64,000 nt of DNA. Source: Saprospiraceae bacterium. Lineage in GTDB: Bacteria; Bacteroidota; Bacteroidia; Chitinophagales; Saprospiraceae. Where the stretch lies: positions 62,001-126,000 of the forward strand of contig JALHLK010000008.1 in NCBI GenBank assembly GCA_022844565.1, written 5' to 3'. The position numbers and the translations under genes are program-made. Positions 28,487 through 37,033 of this stretch are shown piece after piece. Position 1 is the stretch's first letter. Every line of letters starts with the position of its first letter. The notes under the pieces are model-generated. The model did not search any database, was not told where the DNA came from, and saw only the letters and a list, made by a program, of their open reading frames with translations.

Positions 28487-28546
28487 TTTTTTTAAATGTG
28501 TGAAGTATTTTGCTTGTGAAGTATATAATGACTTCACAATTTACAA

Positions 28547-28839
28547 TTAACCCAGATTTGGATTTATGGGCAAGCTCATAAAGAAGGCTTTTGCTAACTT
28601 TTATGATGAAATTTTTGCTATTGAATATCAACTAATTACATTGAGTTAGATGGAAATACGCATTAGACTTTATTCGAAAGGAAATTAGGCAAAATAGTAG
28701 TGAAGCACGGTCTCGTCTTTTGGACGAGATCATCCGCAGATGCAGCCTAAGCTGCATAGAGGATGGAAAATTGAGTCATGAAACTAATATGAAGCATAAT
28801 TTTCTTGCAGTTAATTTCTAATGCGTAATCTGGGTTTAA
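28547..28839 (+). repeat. Palindromic TTAACCC element, copy B, with an interrupted left arm
   Basis: The left terminus TTAACCCAGATT (28547-28558) is separated by 98 bases from its continuation TACGCATTAGAC (28657). From there the sequence follows copy C, with an added hairpin TCTCGTC/GACGAGA, and ends TAATGCGTAATCTGGGTTTAA. The terminal TTAA overlaps the stop codon of the LytR-type regulator gene. No coding capacity is seen. Confidence 0.8.
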
Positions 28840-29600
28840 CTTTTAAGCCAATTCCTAAATTCTTTTACCTTCTCTCTTGCAACGATGACCGACTCATGAT
28901 GAGTGGGTACTATTGTCAAGAACAGTCTATTATTAAAATAAGGTTCAAAACCTTTGACACTAACTTTTTTGATCATCATACCTCTATTTATTTTGAAATA
29001 ATCATTTTGAGACAGCGTGGTACTTATTTCTTCAATCGATTCGTCCAATATAAATTTTGATCCATTTGTGGTACGACAATGAGTATAACCATTTTCTGAA
29101 TAAAAATATAATATTTCACTTTCTTTGACGATTGTGGTCTTTTCTCCTTGCTTTGAAAAGAAATGCTTGGTTTGACCACTATTGATAATTAACTTAGTTA
29201 AAGCATGAAAATCAAATGGCTCTATTACAGGGTTAAGGCCGATAAATTTTTTTACAGCATCCTGTAATTCAGACTCTTCGATTGGTTTTAAGAGATAATC
29301 TATACTATTTACTTTAAATGCTTTAATTGCGTATTCGTCATAAGCTGTTGTAAATATGACAGGGATTTTTATCTCAATCTGATTAAATATTTCAAAACTT
29401 AAGCCATCTCCTAGTCTGATATCCATAAAGATTAGATCAGGATTCTTAGGCACATTTTGAAGATAGATCACCGATTCCTTTATAGACGAGCAGTGATCAA
29501 CCGAGCAAAAAGGAAGTATTCGCTTGATCATTAATTCAAGTCGTTTTGCAGCTGGAAGCTCATCTTCGACGATGAGTAAATGTAGATTGTTTAAGTTCAT
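28836..29600 (-). CDS. LytTR-type response regulator
   Basis: A 254-residue regulator. The receiver domain (1-125) has VEDE at 11-14, the phosphoacceptor Asp60 in LIFMDIRLGDG and KPIEE at the end. A LytTR DNA-binding domain spans about 150-254 (ILYFYSENGYTHCRTTNGS, IEEISTTLSQNDYFKINRGMMI). It forms the response half of a pair with the histidine kinase at 29783-30832, with a 182-base gap between them. The target is probably the TonB receptor operon upstream or a surface function; this is inferred from position. Confidence 0.9.
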   Translation of the reverse strand: MNLNNLHLLIVEDELPAAKRLELMIKRILPFCSVDHCSSIKESVIYLQNVPKNPDLIFMDIRLGDGLSFEIFNQIEIKIPVIFTTAYDEYAIKAFKVNSIDYLLKPIEESELQDAVKKFIGLNPVIEPFDFHALTKLIINSGQTKHFFSKQGEKTTIVKESEILYFYSENGYTHCRTTNGSKFILDESIEEISTTLSQNDYFKINRGMMIKKVSVKGFEPYFNNRLFLTIVPTHHESVIVAREKVKEFRNWLKS

Positions 29601-29621
29601 TTCATACGCTTATAAATTACT

Positions 29622-29670
29622 TAGGAGCTATAAAGAAATAACATGCACATTTTGACTTGTTCTTTTGTCT
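29622..29670 (+). repeat. Short dispersed repeat, second copy at 59852-59893
   Basis: TAGGAGCTATAAAGAA, then CATTTTGACTTGTTCTTTT, recurs at 59852 with few changes in the same orientation. It lies between the lytS- and lytR-type genes. Confidence 0.5.
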
Positions 29671-29782
29671 TTTTTCTTCATTGTAAATTTGTCAAATAGC
29701 TAATGCTATTCTCCTCATTAACGCTTCGAAAACAAACAAAATTACTTCGTCAAATTTGCGCACTTTATTTATTTATAGTTCC

Positions 29783-30832
29783 TTAAATCAAAGGAAGTCC
29801 TATTGTAAATTGTTTTTCATCTTGATTGATTAAAACTGGCAAGTCTGTAAAAAAAGAATATCTCTTTTTAATGTTATTGATCCCTACCCCACTCGATGGC
29901 TCATTCAATTGCAATTTTTGAATATTGTTGGTGATGAAAATATAGTTCTCTTTTTTAAAATCAATGAATACTATCAGTGGGTTTTCATTTGTTACGATAT
30001 TGTGTTTTACACAGTTTTCAAAACAAATTTGAAGACTCAAAGGAACTATTTTTTTAAATCTCCTAACTTCATCCAATTTATCCATATGAATTATTAAACT
30101 GTCACCAAATCTTTCTTTTAGCAAATGTATATATGATTCTAAGTAGGTCAATTCTTGATCTAATGTTACTAAGTCTTCACTACTTTTATCGAGAATATAT
30201 CGATAAACTTTGGCCAATTTTGATACAAATGATTCAGCCTTATTTACATCAGTTGCAATGAGAGAAGAAAGTGTATTTAAAGAATTAAACAAAAAGTGTG
30301 GATTGATCTGTTCTTTTAATCCCGACAACTCAGAAGCGATACTTTCTTTCTTTAAAGCTTCTTTTTCTTCTAAAACATGAGCAATTTGTGTAGAAAGAAA
30401 AATGATTTCGTAGATAAATATGATTAAAAAACTAAATAATAGACTGGTTATAATTTTCAATAATAAGTGAGGTTGAAAATCTGGTAGATTATTACTAAAA
30501 AGCTGCTTCATTAATACCTCTATTACTATTTGTAAGATTGTAAAAATCAACAAAAAAGTTACCAAAGTTTTAATACGCCTTGATTTATTATCGGCCTCTA
30601 AAGGAAATCTATTGGTATAATAATGATATATAAACCGAAAAGTAAACCAATACAATACTGTAAATCCTAGAGATAGCCAGATACATTGGAAAAAAATGAG
30701 ATAATTATTTTCTTGTAGTAAAAACCCAAAGAGAAGCGTGTTAACAAGCACTGCCACGATAGGTATTCCTAATACTGTCAACCAAAAATCGTACTTGGCT
30801 GGAAATCTCCTATTTAGTCTATGATTTTTCAA
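29783..30832 (-). CDS. LytS-type sensor histidine kinase
   Basis: A 349-residue membrane kinase that must start at TTG 30832, because an in-frame stop precedes it and no Met follows until residue 108. Four hydrophobic segments (about 17-40, 45-70, 88-108, 122-148) form the sensor, with no extracellular domain. A short coiled coil leads to the His-kinase dimerisation motif LKEQINPHFLFNSLNTL (His179). The ATPase domain is compact, with NCVKHN and GVGINNIKKR. It phosphorylates the LytTR regulator downstream and lies 34 bases after the TonB receptor gene, so the three are probably cotranscribed. Confidence 0.88.
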   Translation of the reverse strand: MKNHRLNRRFPAKYDFWLTVLGIPIVAVLVNTLLFGFLLQENNYLIFFQCIWLSLGFTVLYWFTFRFIYHYYTNRFPLEADNKSRRIKTLVTFLLIFTILQIVIEVLMKQLFSNNLPDFQPHLLLKIITSLLFSFLIIFIYEIIFLSTQIAHVLEEKEALKKESIASELSGLKEQINPHFLFNSLNTLSSLIATDVNKAESFVSKLAKVYRYILDKSSEDLVTLDQELTYLESYIHLLKERFGDSLIIHMDKLDEVRRFKKIVPLSLQICFENCVKHNIVTNENPLIVFIDFKKENYIFITNNIQKLQLNEPSSGVGINNIKKRYSFFTDLPVLINQDEKQFTIGLPLI

Positions 30833-30866
30833 ATTTTATCTCAATTCAGTGCCAAAGGTAAATAAA

Positions 30867-33251
30867 TTAAAACTGTATTCTCCAAAGGATATCTGGGAAA
30901 AATCCTATTTGGTACGTAGTATTGATTGCATTTGCGGTTCGACTATATCCTCTAGTAAATACATTTTGATTGTTTGTTAGGTTTTGAAAATCTAAAAAGA
31001 AGGTTTGGCTATATTTTTTAGCATTCATTCTTACACCAATCTTAAAATCTAGTCTTGAATAATTAGGCAATTTTTCTGTAAAAGCCAAATTAGTTTTTAA
31101 AACCTCCCTACCAGCTTGCCTAGATAATGTCAAATCTACTGGAGTGATAAATCTGCCTCCTGCCAAAGTATATTTCATATCAGTAGTTAAGGTAATTTTA
31201 TTTGTCATTTTCCACTCCTTACCTCCTAGTATGTTAAAGACAAACTCATTGTTAAAAGCGGTATTTCTCCAAATTTCGTCACTACCCTGATATTTACTTT
31301 GAAAAACAGAAGTCGTCATTAATCCATAATATCCTTTACTAAAGAATTTCTCGACTGTAAGTTCGATACCATAGTTTTGTCCTTTTCCTTCATTCACAAG
31401 GTTACTCACTTGAGGAAATACAAAATCGGCCCCCGCATTAAGAATTGAAAAAGAAGACGCCGTCTTTTCTACCGCCACGTCATACAAAGATTGAAAATAC
31501 ACCTCGGGTTTGATCCTCCAATCCTTCCAAGGTGAAAAATTAGCTCCTAACACAACGTGGTGCGCTTTTGTAAAATCTAGATTGTCATTACTTCGCACCA
31601 ACTGACCTGTAGCATTAAGTGAAGAAAGAAAAAATACGGGTATAGGTTGCGTTTGGGCGTGTAGTCCATACCCAAAATTGATAGATGATTTATTAGAAGT
31701 TTTGTATGTCACACCTAATCGTGGCTCTAAAGCAAATTTTGTGTTAAGTTGTTGAATCAATGTATGTAAACCTGCCACAACTTCTACTTTCTTACCCAAT
31801 TTACCACTTATCATAGCAAAAGGTTCGTAAGTATTGAACGATTCATCAATATTCCTGACTTGCAGAAAATCTTCAAAACCATCCCTATCAAAATCAGGAT
31901 TTCCATCTCTGCTAAAAACTTTACTATCTAAAAATTTAAAGTCAGCTGTCATACCTATTCTGGAATTCCATTTTGCATTATATTTAGTATTCACAAATGA
32001 AGTGATGGCCACTTTATCTGTCACATCACTGACATCTGTGAAATCAATAAATTTTGAAAAACTTTCGTCTAAGTACCTTTTAGCAGTAAAGTCATTGCCA
32101 GATTTACTGTAAGCAATTGTTGTCTTTAGATAATTTTTAGAATTGAGAATCAATGAATGTTTTAACCCATGAACATCAAAAAAGGATGTTGCCCTCGAAT
32201 CTTCGTCCTTATCTGCAAAAAAATCTCCTTCATTAAGTTCTCTCCCTATAAATTCTATATCACTACGACCTACTATCCCAAAAAACTTAAAATTACCAAA
32301 TTTGCTTTGTCCTAAATCGATATTGTACGTCAAATCTTGATATTTTGGCACCGCTTGAGTGCCAAATTCTAACCCAAAATAATCTGCCAATTGCACAAAA
32401 CTATATCTATAACTAATCAAATAAGAACTATTATTCTTTTTGCTCAACGGGCCTTCTGCCATTGCTTCCAAGCCACTAAAAGCTGCCAACTGGGCCGTAA
32501 ATTCATGTTTGTCTTTATTGCCACTTCTAAAACCTACATCGAATACTCCCGAAAGTGCATTACCATATTCGGCTGGAAAAGCAGATGTAAGAAAATCAGA
32601 ATTCTTCAGCAAATTGGTATTCAGTGCGCTCACCGGCCCACCCGTAGTACCAAGTGTAGAAAAGTGATTGGGATTAGGTATTGGCACGCCTTCTAGCCTC
32701 CATAGTACACCCGCAGGACTGTTGCCTCTTACTACAATATCATTTCGACTATCATTACTCGTTGCAACACCAGCAAAATTAGAAACCAATCTACTTGCAT
32801 CATTTCTACCGCCACTAAATCGAGTCACTTCCTCCAGTGAGAAAGTCCTAGCACTCACAGTAGCCATGTCATTTATTGTTCGATCTTTGGGGGTCGAAGC
32901 AGTAATCACCACTTCATTTAGTACCTCAACCTTCTCTGTAAGACTAATGTCTAAGAAAGTTTCTTTACCTGAATTAACAAGTACATTCGGAATAGTTGCA
33001 GATTCGTAACCTAAATACGAAATTACAACTACATACCTACCTGCCTGCAATTTATCTAAAGTAAAATATCCATTCTCATCGGAAGTATTGCCATTAATAA
33101 GTTCTCCATTGTCTTTGTATACTGCCGCAGATGCACCAATAATAGGTAATTCAAGTACTTTGTCTATCACACGACCTTTGATAGCATTGTTTTGGCTAAA
33201 AGTGGTTACAACAGTGAACATTAATAAGGCTATTGTCAAAAATTGTTTCAT
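30867..33251 (-). CDS. TonB-dependent outer-membrane receptor
   Basis: A 794-residue receptor read from the ATG at 33251, which starts a proper signal peptide (MKQFLTIALLMFTVVTTFSQ). An upstream in-frame extension lacks signal character. A carboxypeptidase-like regulatory domain (about 22-105) is followed by a plug with VRGNSPAGVLWRLEGVPIPNPNHF and a barrel ending WRIQF. Its short loops and the absence of a SusD partner distinguish it from the SusC at 10847. It lies first in a cluster with LytS/LytR-type genes. The substrate is unknown. Confidence 0.9.
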   Translation of the reverse strand: MKQFLTIALLMFTVVTTFSQNNAIKGRVIDKVLELPIIGASAAVYKDNGELINGNTSDENGYFTLDKLQAGRYVVVISYLGYESATIPNVLVNSGKETFLDISLTEKVEVLNEVVITASTPKDRTINDMATVSARTFSLEEVTRFSGGRNDASRLVSNFAGVATSNDSRNDIVVRGNSPAGVLWRLEGVPIPNPNHFSTLGTTGGPVSALNTNLLKNSDFLTSAFPAEYGNALSGVFDVGFRSGNKDKHEFTAQLAAFSGLEAMAEGPLSKKNNSSYLISYRYSFVQLADYFGLEFGTQAVPKYQDLTYNIDLGQSKFGNFKFFGIVGRSDIEFIGRELNEGDFFADKDEDSRATSFFDVHGLKHSLILNSKNYLKTTIAYSKSGNDFTAKRYLDESFSKFIDFTDVSDVTDKVAITSFVNTKYNAKWNSRIGMTADFKFLDSKVFSRDGNPDFDRDGFEDFLQVRNIDESFNTYEPFAMISGKLGKKVEVVAGLHTLIQQLNTKFALEPRLGVTYKTSNKSSINFGYGLHAQTQPIPVFFLSSLNATGQLVRSNDNLDFTKAHHVVLGANFSPWKDWRIKPEVYFQSLYDVAVEKTASSFSILNAGADFVFPQVSNLVNEGKGQNYGIELTVEKFFSKGYYGLMTTSVFQSKYQGSDEIWRNTAFNNEFVFNILGGKEWKMTNKITLTTDMKYTLAGGRFITPVDLTLSRQAGREVLKTNLAFTEKLPNYSRLDFKIGVRMNAKKYSQTFFLDFQNLTNNQNVFTRGYSRTANAINTTYQIGFFPDILWRIQF

Positions 33252-33554
33252 AATATTATCTATTTTTTTACAAAGGTCTAACATTTTTTCTACCATCCAT
33301 TCCCATTTTTTTGAACTGTATCGTAATGGATCTGAATTGTTATAAAAACATGCTGTATTGTATTTAGCACCCATTTATCTAGCCTATACAAAAAACGAAT
33401 TAAAAATTTTTGGTGCCCTAAAAAACTGATATAGGAACGCAACTAATTAATTCTTATACAGTATGTAAATTGTTCCTAAATAGTGTTTTGTCGAAAAAAG
33501 ATTTGCCAATCTAAAAAAAATATCTATTTTGCATCAAAATTAAATCTATTTACA
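33252..33554. other. Divergent promoter region between TonB receptor and DUF4199 genes
   Basis: About 300 bases. Spaced inverted arms TAGGAAC (33432-33438) and GTTCCTA (33472-33478) lie about 80 bases before the DUF4199 start and could bind a regulator. No gene is seen. Confidence 0.3.
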
Positions 33555-34064
33555 ATGAATAATCCTTCTATTAAATTCGGAATATATGGTGCAGTAGCAA
33601 TCATGATCATTGATTTATTACTTGCTTTAGTAAGTCCAGAATTATACATTAGTATATCTTCTTGGTTAGCTTTACCAATTATCATAATTGCGATGGTGCT
33701 TGTGAGTAAAGAGTACATTGCTAGTAATGAGGGTGTTGCTTCTTTAGGAGAGCTGTTTAAGGCAAACTGGTTAAGTTATTTAATCATGGGATTGATTACT
33801 TCTATATTTGGTTATATTCTAGTAAAATATATATCGCCTGATATTCAAGAAATTACTGTTGAAAAGGCATTGGAAGCAATGGAAAAAATGAAAAGTTTTA
33901 TGCCTGAAGAGGCAGCTGAACAAGCAATGGCTGATATGGAATCTAAAGACCCTTTCAGTTTAGGGACTCAATTAATTGGCATCATCGTTAAATATGCAAT
34001 GGCAGCTGTTCCAGCCGTAATTATTGCCGCGATCATGAAAAAAGAGAAAAGTCCGTTCGCATAA
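33555..34064 (+). CDS. DUF4199 family membrane protein
   Basis: A 169-residue protein read from ATG 33555. Spans at about 8-28, 33-51 and 72-92, and a last one near 140-160, flank a charged amphipathic stretch (about 105-135, Glu/Met-rich). This layout and the KFGIYGAV opening match DUF4199, a family common in Bacteroidota without known function. It is followed 41 bases later by the glycosyltransferase-like gene. Confidence 0.75.
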   Translation: MNNPSIKFGIYGAVAIMIIDLLLALVSPELYISISSWLALPIIIIAMVLVSKEYIASNEGVASLGELFKANWLSYLIMGLITSIFGYILVKYISPDIQEITVEKALEAMEKMKSFMPEEAAEQAMADMESKDPFSLGTQLIGIIVKYAMAAVPAVIIAAIMKKEKSPFA

Positions 34065-34105
34065 AATTACATTTCCCTTTCATTTAACCTAAAGATCTGG
34101 ATTCA

Positions 34106-35254
34106 ATGAAAATCATTTTAATTGAACCAGCATTTCACTTTGAGGTAGTGCTCGCATATATCAAAATGTTTACCAAGCATGTTGATAGTATTACAGTTTT
34201 CTCTTCCGTTGCGGTCAACAAATACATAACTGAAGGTCAAAATTATCACAATGTGACTTTGGTTTCTAAGGGTAAAGAAAAGTTTAGTGATTTTATAGCT
34301 AGTAGTATAGTAAGTTGCTTAGACTATGAGACAGTAACTATTTTTACTTCAAATGAAGCAACTGATCAATCTACGATTTATCATAAAACTCTAAACAATG
34401 CATATTTATTAGTACACAATCCTAATTTCACTATTAAACCTTTTTCTATAGAAATGCTTGTCAAAATTCCAAAGAAAATTCCCTTACTTATTTTAAAAAA
34501 GATAAAACAATTCATTATAGGCCCGAAATCTAGCAGGACAGCTGATTTTCATCAATTTTCAAATATACTTTTACCTTCTGACGAGATTGTAAAATATTGT
34601 AAAATGAAATACCCTAAAGAAACCGTCAAGAAAAACATCATTTCTTTTCCGTTTTTCGGGATCGAAACCCTTTCTAATTCAATTTCCAACCAAGAAAAAA
34701 TTAGAATTGTAATACCTGGAACGGTAGAAAACAAAACTAGAAACTATACCGATGTTATTGATTTTTTAAAACTAAATATACTTAATGCACATCAGTATGA
34801 AATCATTCTGTTGGGTATGGTAAAAGAAATTTCAATTCTTGAAAAAATTAAAAAGTACTCTGGAGCAGTGAAAATTACTTATAATCTTAGTGGTTTTGAC
34901 CAAGTTGAATACGAAACACATTTGAAAGAAGCTCATTTAGCAGTATTGCCGCTTAATAAATATATGCCCCAATCAACAACTTATGAAATTCAAGGAAAAA
35001 CATGTTTGTCAGGTTCTATAAATGATGTCTGTAGATTTGGTCTTCCATTTCTTTATAATGAGTCAGCTGATATTCCAGAAATATTGAAAATTGTTTCCAC
35101 AAGTTATAAAAACGGAGATGAATTACATTCCAAAATACAAAGTTGGTTTAGCAATGATATTTTTAATCAATATAAAACTCATTACCATGATCTTTTTCCT
35201 TCAGAGCGTTATGAAGAGAAAGGAAAGAAAATTCTTAGTCAGCTACAATCTTAA
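34106..35254 (+). CDS. Probable GT-B fold glycosyltransferase
   Basis: A 382-residue protein without signal peptide or membrane span. An N-terminal Rossmann-like segment begins KIILIEPAFHFEVVLAYIK. A middle region has IRIVIPGTVENKTRNY and later YEIILLGMV, like the start of the second GT-B domain. LKEAHLAVLPLNKYM and the following CRFGLPFLYNES resemble the nucleotide-sugar region of GT4-like enzymes. No signature is strong enough to name a family. It stands apart from other polysaccharide genes. Confidence 0.5.
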   Translation: MKIILIEPAFHFEVVLAYIKMFTKHVDSITVFSSVAVNKYITEGQNYHNVTLVSKGKEKFSDFIASSIVSCLDYETVTIFTSNEATDQSTIYHKTLNNAYLLVHNPNFTIKPFSIEMLVKIPKKIPLLILKKIKQFIIGPKSSRTADFHQFSNILLPSDEIVKYCKMKYPKETVKKNIISFPFFGIETLSNSISNQEKIRIVIPGTVENKTRNYTDVIDFLKLNILNAHQYEIILLGMVKEISILEKIKKYSGAVKITYNLSGFDQVEYETHLKEAHLAVLPLNKYMPQSTTYEIQGKTCLSGSINDVCRFGLPFLYNESADIPEILKIVSTSYKNGDELHSKIQSWFSNDIFNQYKTHYHDLFPSERYEEKGKKILSQLQS

Positions 35255-35264
35255 TTTTTAATAT

Positions 35265-35723
35265 CTATTTCTTTATAATCTCTAAAATCTGCTGTCCATG
35301 TTCTGCTGTCTTAACTTGGTCAATGATGTTTATGATGATACCATTTTCATCTATAATGACCGTAGTACGATAAACACCCATAACTTCTTTACCCATGAAT
35401 TTTTTAGGCCCAAAAAGTCCAAACGCATTAATCATTTCCTTTTCTGAATCGGCAAGTAACGGATATTGAAACTCATACTTGGAAATAAATTTTTTATGTT
35501 TTTTTTCATTATCTGGAGACACTCCAAAAATTTTATATCCCAATTTAGTAATTGTGCTATAATGATCCCTAACACTGCAAGCCTCTTTAGTACAGCTTGG
35601 TGAATCATCTTGCGGGTAAAAGAATAAAATATATCTATGCCCTAATAAATTTTTTGAGCTTACCACTTCTCCATTTTCATCATTTATACTAAAATCAGGA
35701 ACATTTTGACCTACTTGTATCAT
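35265..35723 (-). CDS. bcp: Bcp-type thioredoxin-dependent peroxiredoxin
   Basis: A 152-residue cytoplasmic peroxiredoxin of standard Bcp length. The active site FYPQDDSPSCTKEACSVRD holds peroxidatic Cys44 and the atypical resolving Cys49. It reduces hydroperoxides with electrons from thioredoxin. Here PxxxT/S-C reads PSCT. It is transcribed alone, convergent with the glycosyltransferase-like gene 10 bases away. Confidence 0.93.
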   Translation of the reverse strand: MIQVGQNVPDFSINDENGEVVSSKNLLGHRYILFFYPQDDSPSCTKEACSVRDHYSTITKLGYKIFGVSPDNEKKHKKFISKYEFQYPLLADSEKEMINAFGLFGPKKFMGKEVMGVYRTTVIIDENGIIINIIDQVKTAEHGQQILEIIKK

Positions 35724-35800
35724 GTTATAATTTATTCAGTTTTTAAATATTATTTTTAAGCTAGAAATTTTATAGTTTTAAAAAATTAAAAGTATAACCC

Positions 35801-35980
35801 TTAACCCAGATTACGCATTGGACTTTATTCGAAAGGAAATTAGGCAAAATAGTAGTGAAGTACGGAAATTTTCATCCGCAGATGCAGCCTTAGCTGCATA
35901 GAGGACGGAAAATTGAGTACTGAAACTAATATGCAGCATAATTTTCTTGCAGTTAATTTCTAATGCGTAATCTGGGTTAA
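35801..35980 (+). repeat. Palindromic TTAACCC element, copy C (180 bp type form)
   Basis: Inverted ends TTAACCCAGATTACGCATT and AATGCGTAATCTGGGTTAA. Inside lies a nested hairpin with the core TGCAGC-ctta-GCTGCA. The sequence is shared with copy B (same orientation) and copy A (inverted). It lies between the bcp and ECF sigma genes; the rest of the 574-base gap contains only the sigma promoter. Confidence 0.88.
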
Positions 35981-36247
35981 AACATGCCTTGGGATTTCAT
36001 TCCTTAAAAACACATCTCTTATTGTCATATTTTAAACACTATTTGCACCTAAAATTCAAAAACCTATTAACGCAACTAGACAAAAAATGTTCTAAATCTT
36101 CGTTTTGTTGATGATTTAAAATTTATTTTCATTTTTTATTGAAAATAAATTTATTAGCATTTTTTGTTATATTCTTGTTATTCTTATACTTATATATTGT
36201 ATAAATTAAATTATAAATTTATTGACAATATTTTGTTTAATTAATAC

Positions 36248-36278
36248 TTGTATTTAATTAAACAATAGTGTATATTTG
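36248..36278 (+). promoter_or_regulatory. Bacteroidota-type promoter of the ECF sigma gene
   Basis: TTG at 36248-36250, a 20-base spacer, then TATATTTG at 36271-36278. This matches the -33/-7 consensus of the Bacteroidota housekeeping sigma. The start codon follows 19 bases later, giving a very short leader. Confidence 0.75.
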
Positions 36279-36297
36279 TATCATAAATTACAAAAGA

Positions 36298-36837
36298 ATG
36301 ACAGCAATAGAGTTTTACACAAGTTTTGACAATGTAACTCCTTCTTTAAATGCCTTCGCATATAACTTGACTAAAAATCAAGAAGAGGCAAAGGATTTGT
36401 ATCAAGAGACAGCGTTCAGGGCAATGACAAACAGAGATAAATTCAACCCGGGTACTAACTTTAAAGCATGGCTCTTTACTATCATGAAAAATATATTTAT
36501 CAATAATTACAGAAAAAAAGTCAAATCGGCAACAATCATTGATAGCACAGAAAATTTATTCTTCTTGAATTCTGGAAGTGTATCAATAGATAACGATGCA
36601 GGTCAAAACATCCTTTTGGAAGAGCTAGAGGGTATGATAGAAAGGTTAGATGATTCAATCAAAATTCCTTTTATGATGCACTTTGTTGGTCACAAATATC
36701 AAGAGATTGCTGAGGAGTTAGAACTACCTCTTGGCACTGTAAAATCTAGGATATTTTTTGCAAGAAAAGAGTTAAAAGAAAAAATTCAAATACACTATGG
36801 TGATTTAACTACGGTAAGGGAGAAATTGACTGCGTAA
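36298..36837 (+). CDS. RNA polymerase ECF-type sigma factor
   Basis: A 179-residue protein from ATG 36298. Region 2 (about 15-85) includes EEAKDLYQETAFRAM and NFKAWLFTIMKNIFINNYR. Region 4 (about 120-175) includes HFVGHKYQEIAEELELPLGTVKSRIFFARKELK. No anti-sigma gene follows, and a terminator lies right after it. This form is like the Bacteroidota sigma factors that are regulated transcriptionally rather than by a partner; that is inferred from context. Confidence 0.9.
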   Translation: MTAIEFYTSFDNVTPSLNAFAYNLTKNQEEAKDLYQETAFRAMTNRDKFNPGTNFKAWLFTIMKNIFINNYRKKVKSATIIDSTENLFFLNSGSVSIDNDAGQNILLEELEGMIERLDDSIKIPFMMHFVGHKYQEIAEELELPLGTVKSRIFFARKELKEKIQIHYGDLTTVREKLTA

Positions 36838-36921
36838 TTCTGATATGAAAGAATGCTTGAATGAGAGAATTCAAGAATTTTAAAATGTGAGATTACATTA
36901 CCCAAGTGTATCATAAGACTA

Positions 36922-36959
36922 AAAAAGGCTAATTTGAGTGAAATCAGGTTGGCCTTTTT
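36922..36959 (+). terminator. Intrinsic terminator after the sigma gene
   Basis: AAAAAGGC (36922-36929) pairs with GCCTTTTT (36952-36959), with further pairing inside and T-rich sequence following. The A-rich left arm could also terminate the convergent PolX-like gene from the other side. Confidence 0.75.
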
Positions 36960-37033
36960 ATTTAAAAAATCATCCAACTTTCGAGCTATTCTTCTGAACT
37001 CAAATTGGTCAAAACCAAATTTTCAAAAAATGG

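Noticed and set aside
36298-36837. Sigma/anti-sigma pair controlling a SusCD system
   Set aside because: No anti-sigma gene is adjacent, a terminator follows directly, and the SusC at 10847 lacks the signalling domain.
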